Below, piece by piece: positions 1 to 10,797 of a DNA stretch of 64,000 nucleotides. Under the pieces are notes generated by a model. The model was not told where the DNA came from, made no database searches, and worked only from the letters and a program-made list of their open reading frames with translations. Position numbers and translations under genes: made by a program. How positions within the stretch are numbered: position 1 is the stretch's first letter; each line of letters starts with the position of its first letter. This DNA comes from Misgurnus anguillicaudatus (taxonomy: Eukaryota; Chordata; Actinopteri; Cypriniformes; Cobitidae). The DNA lies in NCBI RefSeq assembly GCF_027580225.2, contig NC_073343.2, positions 682,001 through 746,000 of the forward strand, written 5' to 3'.

Positions 1-396
1 ACCACAGTAGCAGCGCGACTGTCACAGAAAAAGAAGCTTGGCAAGTTAACTCACAAACGAAGAAGAAACAGCAACTTGTTGTGTATGATTTGAGAAGACC
101 AGCAATGATGGAAGTAAATAAACAGCGACTTTTGTTGCAGTTTTAGTTAAATCACTCCTCAACTTGGCTTATCTTTGTTTTCACCGTCGCAAACGGAAAT
201 ACCTATGACGCTGTTTTTTTTACCTGACGGGAGGGGTTCTGGTGGATCAATCACAGCACTTGCGGTCCGTGTAGAACTGACGCGCTGTTAAAAAATTTGC
301 GAGGTGCACATCAGGCTACGCAGAACTACGCACAGGCTACGGATAACCTATGGCGTAACTACGCGCATAGATCTTACGCACGACTATAAATCGGGC
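1..396 (+). mobile_element. Harbinger-like MITE, truncated by the window edge
   Basis: This stretch matches 38884-39269 almost base for base, so it is the right-hand part of the same dispersed element. The end reads 'cgcacgactataaatc' followed by gggc, where the other copy has gccc. The subterminal 'ctacgc' repeats are GC-richer than the surrounding DNA. The copy at 38738 holds a 113-codon open frame; here the equivalent frame is broken by a TAG. The PIF/Harbinger label rests on recalled resemblance of the ends to fish elements and is tentative. Confidence 0.6.
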
Positions 397-1160
397 TTAA
401 GGAGGGATGAGAGTAAAGATGGAAAGCTCCTAAAGCATAGTTCTATATAAATGCACGGATAATTAGTTGTCGTAAGTGAAAAACAATATTGACCTTTTAG
501 TTGAAAAAAGAGCCTTATATGAGATTCATTCATTCATTCGCATTCGGGGATCGATTCTTTATGTCTGGCAAGGATTGCGAGCGGACACCAAAGCAGCCAA
601 AGTCGGTTGTTCAAAACCTTTCTTTTTAGTAAACTCTGTGTACACAAACAATGTTCTCAATGCTCGCATTCATTTGTAGAGATCCAGGTGATACTTCAAG
701 CAAAGTTTATGTTGTGTCGTGCCTTCTTAGTATTGTAAAAATAGTAGTAGTTCGGTAGCAGCGGACAGCGGCTAGAAGACACATCAGGGATCGAGTAGGC
801 ATCACACCCTAACCAAGATTTTTTTTTAAAGTAGCGTTTCTTTTCATGACAGTCGGGGTGCGAAATGTTCTCTTTAGTAGCCATTTCCCATATCTTTAAG
901 AATCATAGACAGTAAAAGATAAGAAATCTGTAAATCGTAGCAAGCTAGCCAATGCTTGTCAGTAGCCTACTGGTACTCGGTAGGTACTCAAGATGGCGGC
1001 AGTAAGCTGAAAAAAGGGCGGATGACGTATAAGGTCACATGACTGATAATCATCTATAGCAGACAATTATACTATTTACAGTTAGCAATGCTAATGATAA
1101 CATTTTATGAAAATAAAAAATATATTTTATATTTTTAAAAATGTTCTTGTGTATCTACTG
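397..1160. other. Intervening DNA, no gene recognised
   Basis: I see no convincing exon, RNA gene or transposon end here. An open frame of 67 codons at 476-679 has no recognisable motif and is of chance length. The last eight bases, 1153-1160, are the left target duplication of the adjoining hAT element. Confidence 0.4.
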
Positions 1161-1445
1161 CAGCGTTTCTCTAAGTGTGGGGCGGGCCCCACTGGTGGGG
1201 AATAGGAACATTACAAGTGAGGCGGGACACCGGAGGAAATTTGGTAATTTTTGTAATCTCTAGTAATTCCTTTATTTATTGACCATACACTCAAAATGAC
1301 ACATTTAAATATAAGCCTAACTTAAAACAACATCAGAATGCAGTTAGCCTACAACAATAAATGATTGTCAAAATGTTAATTGAAGCGGAACAAAAACTTT
1401 AATGTGGAGAGGCAGTATAGGTGGTAGCGGGTATAACAGTTAACA

Positions 1446-1538
1446 ATGGATAAGTTTGTGACATGGAATAGAAATAAAACTGGAGATTCGGCAACAGCAA
1501 AGAAAACCAAGACAGACAGTGGACCTAATCAACTATAA
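1446..1538 (+). pseudogene. Decayed hAT transposase N-terminus
   Basis: An ATG opens a 30-codon frame starting MDKFVTWNRNKTG that ends at TAA. This resembles the N-terminus of Charlie/ZBED-type hAT transposases, which begin with MDKF/MDRF and a basic stretch. Just past the stop the same frame reads RKYDD, like the conserved RKY motif that follows in that family. No BED zinc finger, RNase-H-like catalytic core or hATC dimerisation region follows, so the gene is a 5' remnant. The assignment depends on position inside a structurally clear hAT element as well as on the short peptide match. Confidence 0.6.
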
Positions 1539-1664
1539 AGTCAGCCGGAAAGAAAGTATGATGACTTTTGTCAGAGACAAAATGCAAACACAGTTGGATT
1601 ATTATCTTTAACTTCGACCTTGTGCGCACTAATATTGACGGAAGTTTGAGCAAGAGGGGGAGCA

Positions 1665-2003
1665 ATCAGGAGTGATGATGTTACTGCGCGCCGAGGTATA
1701 TATGCAATATAGTTCTCATTTTTATCTTCTTAACAAAAAACATGTTTTATTTTTTGCTACAATACTCGTGTAACTGCTCATGTAACAGTCTTTAAATAGG
1801 GAAAACATGGAAGTATTTGGTGGCTTCCCTGTTTGGATCCTAAGGAATGAATGGGGCTAGGCTAAATGCTAACACATTCACGACGCGCTTTACAAAGATT
1901 AAGTGCACGCATTGAAAAAAGATAGGTATGTATTAATTAATCTAAGTTGAGGTAAGAACATAGTAAAATATTGAAAAACGGTGGTGTTTTCCTTTAAACC
2001 TAC
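1665..2003 (-). repeat. Half of a palindromic MITE nested in the hAT element
   Basis: The segment from 'gatgatgttactgcgcgc' to 'gtgttttcctttaa' repeats parts of 18274-18690 and 19230-19396. The arm with 'ggatcctaaggaatgaatgg' is the most recognisable shared part. It appears to be a later insertion or an internal part of the hAT copy. I cannot find a clean target duplication. Confidence 0.55.
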
Positions 2004-2109
2004 TTGATTACAATTTAGTGGGGCGACTGGGGACAGGTGGGTCTAGGAAGCCTTCCCTACCTCCAAAGTGGAGAATGGCAGAAAAAGTTTGAGAAACACT
2101 GATCTACTG

Positions 2110-3277
2110 TTTGCGCTAAATATTTCTGGTAAAGTTGCTTTGCAACAATGCAAAAACGTAAAAATGCCACAGAAATTTAAATTAAACAACTGATGTTGCT
2201 AAGCTCCTCCCAAACTGTTAACCATCCAATTTCTCTGCTACCATTCACCGCTGTATCTTCTAAAGAAAGACAACAACTGTGCATCTAAGCCATAGTTAAC
2301 CCATCCTGCTATAGACATTGAGACGGGTTGATGAAACTATGCCAAGACCAAGCTCTGTAATCTGCTTCTGGGACTGTTAAAAACCGAATCGGCAGGGCTA
2401 GTTGGCGCTGCAAGGAAAAGTCTGTGTGCCAGGCAAGAGACACAGAAGCTGCAATGCAGACACACTCTGTTTGTTTTCAGGATTAATGTCCTGTCTCGAC
2501 AGGACTCATGTTTGCACTACCATGGAATAACTGAGAGATAGCAAGGGGGGGGGGGGAGAGGAGGGGTGCGGTAAGCAACCTCCAGTTCATGCTGCTTTCT
2601 CTCTCTCTTGCGTAGGCTCATCTGAGAAGAAATATACTCCTGAGCATTCCAGGTGTGGAAGACAGAGGTCTGCGCATCAGTACGGATGAGGACAAACTCG
2701 AGCTGCATGGCAATGATGCTGATATGAGCACCACGTGCTGTCTGGAATGGGAATAGAGCTGGCAGAGGCGGGGAAACTAGAGATGCATGCATATGTGGAT
2801 AAAGAGTTGGCATGGAGCACAACGACGCACACGCCTCTGAATTTTAAATGATGAGATCATGAGCTCTCTGGCTGTTGGGGTTATGGGTTAGGGCCACCTT
2901 ACTATCTAGAGTCTCATTTGAACACACGCATTAGGGTAAAATGACACACTCTGTCTCAGTTATGTCGGTTTGCTCAGTGCTAAAATAAAATTGTGTTGAC
3001 TTTGATAAATGGAAAAGCATGCTGCCCAGGAAACGTTCAAAGGGGAGCTAGGTTAAAAGTACCTCTGGTTTGATACCAGCATGAACCGATGTGATTTTTA
3101 AGCCTTTTGCTTCCCACATAGAAGAGATGGGTGATTTATCTAAAATTTTATATCTTGATGTCTTTCAAAAATGTTGGGATATTTTTGAGAACAGTTATAA
3201 AATGCATGATTAACTCTTTCTCCATCATTGACAAGTTATCTCTTGACAAGTTATCTTCACCCATACTGGCCCATGTA
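2110..3277. other. Intervening DNA with a G12 run
   Basis: No gene or complete transposon is recognisable. A run of 12 G residues lies at 2545-2556 in a purine-rich stretch. At 3212-3250 'ttaactctttctccatcatt' is a fragment of the TTAA-target MITE seen complete at 8239-8724. A minus-strand frame at 2517-2822 shows no domain. Confidence 0.4.
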
Positions 3278-3978
3278 GCCTGATCTCATTAGAATTCATA
3301 TGTATTTTCTACCCAGTCTCACAAAGTTTCGTGATATAGTCACGTATTTTTTTATTCTTTTTTCGTGCTATTATCACAAATTTTCGCATTTTTTCGTGAT
3401 TGTATAACGAATTCCTGTTTTCGTGTGATTATCATGTATTGGTTCCTCAACTGCTTTTTCCTATTTTTAAACCATTGTCGCTTCGGTTTAGGGTTAGATT
3501 TGGTGCTTGCATTAGAATGTCACTTTATATATTGGTTTATACAATTTTTTCTGATTTATTTTTTTATATGTCACCTGACGTTAGGGTTAGAGTTGGGTTT
3601 GGTTAGGGATGTCATTTTATGTAAATCTAAGAAAATAGATTTGGTAAGAAAATAGGACAAAACAGTTGAGTAACCAATACGTGATAATCACACGAAAACA
3701 GGAATTCGTTATACGATCACGAAAGAATGATTTTTTCATAATAGTATGAAAAAATAATCAAAAAAATACGTGACTATATAACAAAAATTCGTGAGACTGG
3801 GCTGGTATTTTACAAGTTGGCTAATTTGTAGAAAGTGATTTGTACAAAAACATATATGATTATCATAAAAAATAACAAAACGTCACCCCTAACCCAAATG
3901 TCACAGTAGCAAAAGCAAATCGTAAAAAAATTTAAGAATGTGGTTTTACAAATAAGCCATGAGATAGCGTTGGTCAAT
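3278..3978 (+). mobile_element. Foldback MITE interrupted by a second foldback
   Basis: The outer ends, 'cctgatctca' near 3279 and 'gagatagcgttgg' near 3962-3974, are those of the uninterrupted copy at 35887-36135. The right half with 'aagttggctaatttg' follows the inner element. The outer copy has therefore been split by the palindrome at 3312-3801. Confidence 0.65.
3312..3801. mobile_element. Palindromic MITE with ~145-bp inverted repeats
   Basis: It begins CCCAGTCTCAC and ends GTGAGACTGGG. The first and last ~145 bases are imperfect reverse complements, sharing for example 'ggaattcgttatac' and 'cacgtatttttttat'. The centre (3480-3625) holds repeated 'gggttagg'-like words, which belong to the element and are not telomeric. 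Two overlapping frames at 3365-3655 encode only hydrophobic low-complexity peptide and are not genes. Confidence 0.8.
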
Positions 3979-5277
3979 GATGAACATGGTGAGCACGGTA
4001 CATTTTAAAATATACTATGAATAATTTAGTTTGTACAGACACATGGCCTTCACACTGATGTGTCCACCTCTAATTTCCAACTTTGGACTTTTCTAAAATT
4101 AACCTAAATGTTTTTAAGATGGCATCCACTCAGCATCTGGCAACAACAATATGCGAATACCATCAAATGAAGCAATGCAGATGTGTGGCCTTTAAGAGAG
4201 GCTCGTAAATACAAAATTTACAATTCGACTGCCTCGAACCAACTGAAACAAATTTTCTGCAGTGGAGACCGTCAATGCGTTTACTAACATATCTCTGATT
4301 ATATCATGAGGAACATGCATTATACGCGACAAGGTCGTTCTTTTCATTTGATGACATTACGTTTGAATCTAAGCTACAAGGTGCCTTTTTTAAATATCAC
4401 AACCTCCACACAAGCTTCCATCATTTTGAACTGTCTTGTCTATAACCAGTTAAAGGTGCACAAACTATTACATTAACGAGTTTGTGTGCTCCCTGCATTT
4501 TTAAAAAGGTTAGGCATTAATAAAATATCAGGTGGACTTCAGGCTTTATCAGCAAACATCGACCTTGACTTTTGACTGTAATTGTTTCTTTGACCTTCCC
4601 TGAAACTTCAAAAAATTACTCGGGGTCAGATAAAAAGGCGAAGACGAAGGCGAGTTGTCAAGTTTTATAGTGAATATTTCTTACAGTAGGATTTTTTTGG
4701 AAAATCGTATAATGTATATGTCTTTAAAGCTTAAATCTGTAATAAAATGTTTTAACAAAATCAGTTATTGAACAAGTAGATAAAATAATCAAAACAAGTT
4801 TTCAAAACTGCCTCCTTACATTTCCCCGATTCTCAGCTATAAGTGTATAATATTGATGGATATCTTGAGCTCTTGAGGACGATTTTGCAGGAAATGTTTG
4901 ATGTTATTTCACTTCAACACATGTAATCAAAAAAGTTAATAAAGTAACCTGTGACTATGTTTTAAGCAGATATAATGGTAAGGAAGCAAAAGTTACAGAT
5001 ACAAAGTTTAGGTTACAAAGAACACACTTTGAAGATCTCCACTGTTCATGCCCAGGAAAAAGTTAACCAAATTTACAGTGGTTTATTATTGGGGCATGTT
5101 GTCACACTCCATGTTGTTTTAATATTAAATAGTGAAAAAAGAATCAAAAACCAATTTATGAAACCGTGAAGCAAAAATATATCTAATAGCAAATATATTA
5201 AATAAATATGTACATTTTATAAAAAAAAAAATACAATAAAAACAAGTTCTATTAAAAATGCAAATCTGCAATATTTA
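3979..5277. other. AT-rich intervening DNA
   Basis: No gene, RNA or transposon end is recognisable. The sequence is AT-rich with short homopolymer runs, including an A run at about 5219-5231. The 64-codon frame at 4975-5169 has no motif. Confidence 0.35.
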
Positions 5278-5954
5278 AGGGCGTTTTTACATTAGCACTT
5301 TTGGTGCGCACCCGGGTTCGATTGACATCAGAGTTCGGTACATTTGGAGGATGTGAACGCTGTCTTCCGAACTCGGGTGCGCACCCGCGAAACGTACTCG
5401 AGTCCGCTTAAAAAGGGTGGTCTGGGGTCCGGTTCATGTGAACTCCAGATTGGTTCGCTGCTGATGTGAGCGCAATCGTACCAAATCGCGGAAGTGAACC
5501 GCTGTTAATTACGTATTATATGGAATGTCCCACCAAAACAGACGTGTGTGCTTGTGTGCGTGCACTTACCTTGACAACAAAATGCATAGAATGCTTGCTT
5601 GACTTTTGTTCCTATTTTTTTTAAACTTTGGTTTTGTTTTCAAAGAAATAATACAGAAACGCACTTGCGTCTGTCTGCCCCAAACCTACTAAAGTCATTT
5701 CGATGACAAATTTTTGCGGAGGCATTCAGAAATCATCTCTCTGCTTGCAGTTTGTCAATCACGCTTGTCATCTTCTCGTTTACAGTGGTTGCCAAGCAAA
5801 ATGAGATTGCGCCGGCTGCAGCTTGATGATGCAAGCATACCGCGGTTCGGATGCAAAAATAATGTGTGAACACAGTCCATGGGGGGCATGGGGAGGGGGG
5901 AGCAATCGAACTCGGGTTCAGACCAGGCAATCGCACCAAATGTGAAACCGCCCT
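5278..5954. mobile_element. TIR DNA transposon remnant, AGGGCG ends
   Basis: The left end reads 'agggcgtttttacatt' and the reverse complement of the right end reads 'agggcggtttcacatt'. Internal to both is 'gggttcgattg' or its complement, so the terminal inverted repeat is a discontinuous ~50 bp. Subterminal 'ctcgggtgcgcacccg' words are repeated and partly palindromic. There is no transposase. The superfamily is not certain. Confidence 0.65.
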
Positions 5955-6305
5955 GAATGTGACAACTTGCCCTAGTTCGTAATTTATAAAAAAAATCTTG
6001 CCCTTTCACTTAAAGTCTACCTTTATTGGATAGTTGACATTTGCCTGAATGCAAGCTTGTGTGGTTTTATTGTGTTTCTTTTTTACCCAACAGCTAAAGC
6101 AAAAAAAATGATGGACAGAATTCAAAAGAAAAGTATTTCATTGAAACCAACTGCTAGAGAAAACGCACTCTTGTGTAGTTTTGACGAAAAAAAAAAAACG
6201 TATACTGACATATAGCTCTTGTGATAACTTGCCCCAGTGTCATGAAAAGCTGTGAGGTACGTACGAGTTATATGGGAACATATCAAGGTGAAGCCATATA
6301 ATGCA

Positions 6306-7316
6306 CAGTGGCTGTGTTTCCATTACCCTTTAATATGCGCAAATTGACATTGCAAATTGAAAATGCGGCCAATGGAAACACGTAAATTTCGCAAAAACTC
6401 CCATATATCGCAAAAAAGGTTTTTATGCTCACATAGGTGGTTTTTCAGGCAATTCGAAAAAGGGATATTTTGCAAAACTGTATTCGAAACACTTTATACG
6501 CATTCTCTGGTTACCTGATGCAAGTAAAGATACATTCACATTATAAGCGATTTTGTCGCTGTTTGTCGCTCGTCTCTTTCAATGAGGATGTTTGGAGGCG
6601 TCAAATCTGGATGTCATAATCAAATGAGTACCGTCCACTCCAGTAACTGACTAGAGACGGATGGCCTGAACTCCACTGCTTCATTGGTAGTCGCTCCCGA
6701 AAGTTGCTCATAATTTGCATACAGTTAAACTTTTCTCAACTTTTTTGGACACGCCCCATCCAGGCGCCAACGGTCACTGTTGCTCGTGTCACCGGAATTC
6801 ACCAAGCTTTCATTGAAATGAATGAGATCGCGTCGCATACTGCTAGTTGCTGCTAGTCTGAATGCAGCCTGAGTCACATAATTATTATTTGAAAATGACA
6901 CGGTATGTGATAAAACGTCCCAGAAACACCTCGATACGTGTCTGTTCCCAAGTATCCCAAGGCTTTCCTTGCCAATAATATTTGGATAACACTTTTACAT
7001 CTCATTTGATTTTAAATAATGTACTATTACCTCTAAGAAACACATATACGTTGCCACTCGTAAGTATAAGGGGTTTTCCTTGACATTAATGTTTGGATAA
7101 TCATACGTCTACTTCGGTTAAAATAATGCCTAGTGCTGTGGATGTGAAACCTACCAACATCAGTCGACATGATGTTTGAAATGACTTATCGCGGGAGGAA
7201 AAACTATGTTTCAGTTGCATATTATCCGTTAATGGAAACGCCATCATTTCGCAATAGTCTTTGTTGAAAATAACGCTAACATTTGGCATGAATGTGCAAT
7301 GGAAATACAGCTACAG
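6306..7316. mobile_element. TIR element with GTTTCCATT ends
   Basis: The left end CAGTGGCTGTGTTTCCATTA pairs with the right end read in reverse complement, CTGTAGCTGTATTTCCATTG, at 15 of 20 positions. The middle (about 6635-6890) has different character, with 'gaatgcagcctgagtcacat', and may be a second insertion. Short frames at 6437-6619 and 7101-7289 lie in repeat sequence and are not genes. Confidence 0.55.
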
Positions 7317-8234
7317 TAGTTAGAGCTCAATGCCAGCTTTCATTTCATCGTGTCCTTCACCATATCAGTTCCTCTGACCAGAGATCATGACTGACTGATA
7401 TTTCTTTAAAGATATCTAAAAAAAAAAAACAGACTGGGTTTGCCTTTATTCCAACCAATGAAATGAACTTTGAGATGCTGTATTATGCATTCAATGGCCT
7501 ACAGTATGTAACGCAATTTCTCAGTGCTTTTACTGAATGTGTCAGAAATATCTTGACAGAAAATGTCAAACATGTCCGAGTTGGTTTGCATTGGTTTCTG
7601 AAAGGGGAGGTTATTATTGTTTGATTGCAGTGAGATGCTCTCTTTCTTGCGTCTGATTAAATTTGAGGTTTCATAGGATGTGTGACATTACTGTGAGCTA
7701 TTGTGCCCTATCGACTTTCTCTGTCGACCTCTCCCGCTCGCTTGGCTCCTCTGCTCTTTTTGGAGAAAGCAGATGCCGATGCGGCTCGTGAAACGCTCTA
7801 CTTCCCCCGACACTTTCAGAAACGGCAGTGAAAATTCATAAATATTCATGTTCCAGAACTTCTTCATTGTGAGAGTGAGAGAAGCGAGAGAGCTTTTCTA
7901 TTAGCAGTCTTTCTGTTCGGATAATGTTTGCTTCTAAAGAGAAGCATTTTGGAGACCGGCTACACGGGCACCTCCAATCAGTTATGACAGCAGAGAGAGA
8001 TAAGGAGGAAAAGACACAGCAGAGGGAGAATGTGAGTCACCAGGCAAGCGAGCAGACTAAACCAAATCGGGAAACAGGAACATTCATGCTCATTTGTGCA
8101 GAGAGTAAGGACAGGGCTGGTTAGCTCTTGTCCTTGAAGGACACTGTCCCACAAGTTTCCACCTTAATCAAACACACCACACTGCAGTATTTTAGACCAT
8201 TATTAAGGTCTTGTGCTTGATATGGTAACTACAA
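7317..8234. other. Repeat-poor stretch, no gene proven
   Basis: The sequence is less repetitive than its neighbours. A GA-rich tract lies near 7870-7893. A 66-codon frame at 7924-8124 starts MFASKEKHFGD and is rich in charged residues, but I recognise no family and see no splice context that would make it a gene. The last ~100 bases resemble a dispersed 'caaacacaccac' fish repeat. Confidence 0.35.
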
Positions 8235-8238
8235 TTAA

Positions 8239-8724
8239 CTCTTTCGCCGTCATTAACAAGATATCTCGTCAATTAACAGAAAACGCTTCCCCGCCAATGA
8301 CGAGATTTTCCGTCTTTCCGCAATACCGCTATTATCCACCAGGTGGCTTCCGCAACTTATACAACCCGGAAGTAGCGCCTCACGTGAAAGAGAAAGAACT
8401 CTGTGTATGTTTTAAAGATCGCTCTGCATCTGATCTCTATCAAAATCCTTCGCAAAAATGGATTTATCTCAGCTTTTTGCTCAAAATTTTGTGTTTTTGA
8501 AGAAACCTACCCATGTTTGAGAGGTGATTACAAGAGATCTAATGAAGGTAGGATGAAACTTTTTTTTTGTTTGAAAGCAGAGGTTCTGTTCTTTCATCTG
8601 ATATATTGTTTGTTTATATATTTAAAGAAGAACATTTTCTGGAAGGCATTAAACTTTTGTGAAAATCATGAAAAATGCTAGCGCTGGCTGGCAACTTTTT
8701 TTTTAAACGCTGGCGGGGAAAGAT
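8239..8724 (+). mobile_element. TTAA-flanked MITE, piggyBac-like target
   Basis: The element lies between TTAA at 8235-8238 and TTAA at 8725-8728. Its ends are 'ctctttcgccg' and 'ctggcggggaaagat', imperfect inverted repeats of a consensus close to CTCTTTCCCCGCCAGC. Related copies lie at 16719-17228 and 51139-51548, with end fragments at 3212, 19202 and 34872, nearly all next to TTAA. TTAA targeting is the signature of piggyBac transposases; none is encoded here. Confidence 0.75.
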
Positions 8725-8728
8725 TTAA

Positions 8729-9482
8729 CTGTGCATTGTTTTATTTATTTGTATACATCATTAATGTGATTGGATGTAAGCTTCCAGATTTAAATGCCGT
8801 CAATAACTTATTTCTGATTTGATTTCGTCTATCACTGCTTTACCAGAAATGAACAGATGTCAAAAATGTAAACAAAATGCTTACAAAAATCAATATATGA
8901 TTGTTGAAGTACTTGTATGAGATCTTGTTTTTATATTACAACCTCGGATATAATAAACCAATATCACAAAAACAATAGAGCCGTTTTCATGAATATGAGC
9001 ACAATTGCAAACGTGAAATTGCTTTTATGCAAACATAAAATAAATGAGACACATCTAAGACACTTTAAACACAAGGTTTTGCTCTGTTTCAGTGATGAAA
9101 ATGCTTCCAAACAAATCCATAGCTAATCCATTGCTGTTGCTGTGTTTCATTATAAAAGGGTTATGTTAAGCTTTCAGATGAATTTAAGTTGCGCTGGTCT
9201 GCTCTTGATTTAGATTGACACAATCTGGTCTTGGTCTGGTCTCAGTTTAGGTGGTCTCTTGACCACAACCCTACTGCACTGAAGTCTTCATGTAGTGTTT
9301 TAGATTATAAATGAAGCTGATCTTTGTGGGACAAAGGCCCTCCAGGACTAAAGATGAATATAGATCTAGGTTTTTTATGTTTAATTCAAAAATAAAGAAT
9401 GGAGGCCCCAAATATTTTTAACAACTTTTTATACCATTACAATTTTTCAGAAAAAACATTCAGAAGAATAATGTTTCCTTAT
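8729..9482. other. AT-rich intervening DNA
   Basis: Nothing gene-like is recognisable. A 69-codon frame at 8917-9126 has no motif. The final bases TTAT (9479-9482) repeat at 10251-10254 around the next element. Confidence 0.35.
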
Positions 9483-10250
9483 AGGGATAGTTCGGCCAAA
9501 AATGCTATTAAACCCATGATTTACTCACCCCCAAGCTGTCCGAGATGCATATGTCCATTTTAATTTTATTTTAGAAAATGTTTTGGATCTTTCAGTTAAT
9601 TAAATGTGAAGTTACGGGGTCCACAACCTTCAAGTTCAAAAAATGTGTATCAATCCTTCACAAAATAAATCCAAACGGCTCCAGGATGATAATAAAGGTC
9701 TTCTGACGGTAATCCGCGCGGTGCTGTTGTAGAAATATCCATATTTAAAACTTTATAAACGAAAATAACTAGCTTCCGGTAGCGCCGCCATCTTAGACTC
9801 CTCTGTATTCAGGAGAGAGTATCTGCGTAGTCTACGCACCTCTCTTATTGACGTATGACAAATTCGGAGGGCGGGGACACAGAGCAGCAGCAGAGTAACC
9901 TCGACGCGACTAAGATGGCGGCATTACCGGATGCGAGTTATTTTAGTTTATAAAGTTTTAAATATTAATATTTCTACAACGAAACTGCACGGATTACCCT
10001 CAAATGACCTTTGTTTATCATCCTGGAGCCGTTTGGATTTATTTTGTGAAGGATGGATGCACATTTTTTGGACTTGAAGGTCATGGACCCCATAACTTCA
10101 CATTTGATTAACTGAAAGATCTAAAACATTTTCTAAAATAACTGAAAATGTCATCGTCTGAAAAATGATATGGTTAGGTCATATGCATCTCGGAGGGCTT
10201 CGGGGTGAGAACATCATGGGTTTAATATCATTTTTGGCCGAACTATCCCT
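9483..10250. mobile_element. Palindromic foldback element, AGGGATAGTTCGGCC ends
   Basis: The ends AGGGATAGTTCGGCCAAAAA and its reverse complement define inverted arms of roughly 340 bp that meet near 9850. Both arms carry 'aagatggcggc', 'aacggctccaggatgat' and 'cataacttcacatttgatta' or their complements. TTAT flanks both ends. There is no coding capacity. A transcript of either strand would fold into a long hairpin. Confidence 0.8.
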
Positions 10251-10336
10251 TTATACTACATAATGTTGCTGTATACTACACTAGTAATGAATGCTAGACA
10301 TCACTTTTGATAAAAAGTAGGGACAATAAGTAGGAT

Positions 10337-10797
10337 TTTCCCCATCTAGTGGTGAAATTGTATTTTGCATTTAAACGAATAGTCCTCTCTAGCGCCTCAC
10401 TTTTCCAAATGCGTGTTGCAACTACGGTAGCCGTTATGTACTCCTTGTTCGTTTCAGCTGGTTCACGAGTTCTGAATGAAAACGCATTGTGGAAACACGT
10501 TCGAAGGCTAGTGCTTTTTGTCTCTCTTTGCTATTTTAATATGGTGGAACGACATATGGAAGCCTCCTTGGACTAACCCGTTCAATGTAAGTAAAAAGAA
10601 GAAATTCTAAGCTTACAATAAAAAGTCAGATCATTGAAAGCGGTCATTTGACACCAACAAGGACATATTTATGAATAAAGACATTGAAGACACTGAACAA
10701 CAATTTTAGACTCTGCGCACAAACCATTTTTTCCTGTCGTTAAATTAGCAAAATTTGGACACACCCTTTAGACCGTGTGCTTAGAATAGGGCCCAAA
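10337..10797 (-). repeat. Nested remnants ending in a GGGCCCTATT-type terminus
   Basis: Read on the minus strand, 10797 to about 10690 starts GGGCCCTATTCTAAGCACAC and continues with 'aaaaaatggtttgtgcgc', matching the element at 23553. The left part, with 'catctagtggtgaaattg', resembles a different repeat also seen at 48729. So two repeat families abut here. The 75-codon frame at 10349-10576 lies inside this repeat material and is not treated as a gene. Confidence 0.5.

Larger units (their letters stand above)
1161..2101 (+). mobile_element. hAT element with 8-bp target duplication
   Basis: The element starts CAGCGTTTCTC and ends GAGAAACACTG, a typical hAT terminal inverted repeat. It is flanked on both sides by the identical 8-mer ATCTACTG (1153-1160 and 2102-2109), the target-duplication length of hAT transposases. 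The interior keeps the start of a transposase reading frame (1446-1538). From roughly 1665 to 2003 it is interrupted by half of another palindromic repeat that recurs at 18274 and 19230. At 941 bp it is far shorter than an autonomous hAT and must be non-autonomous. Confidence 0.85.

Noticed and set aside
3480..3605. Telomere-like TTAGGG words
   Set aside because: Only scattered imperfect 'gggttagg' words inside a palindromic MITE, not a tandem array.
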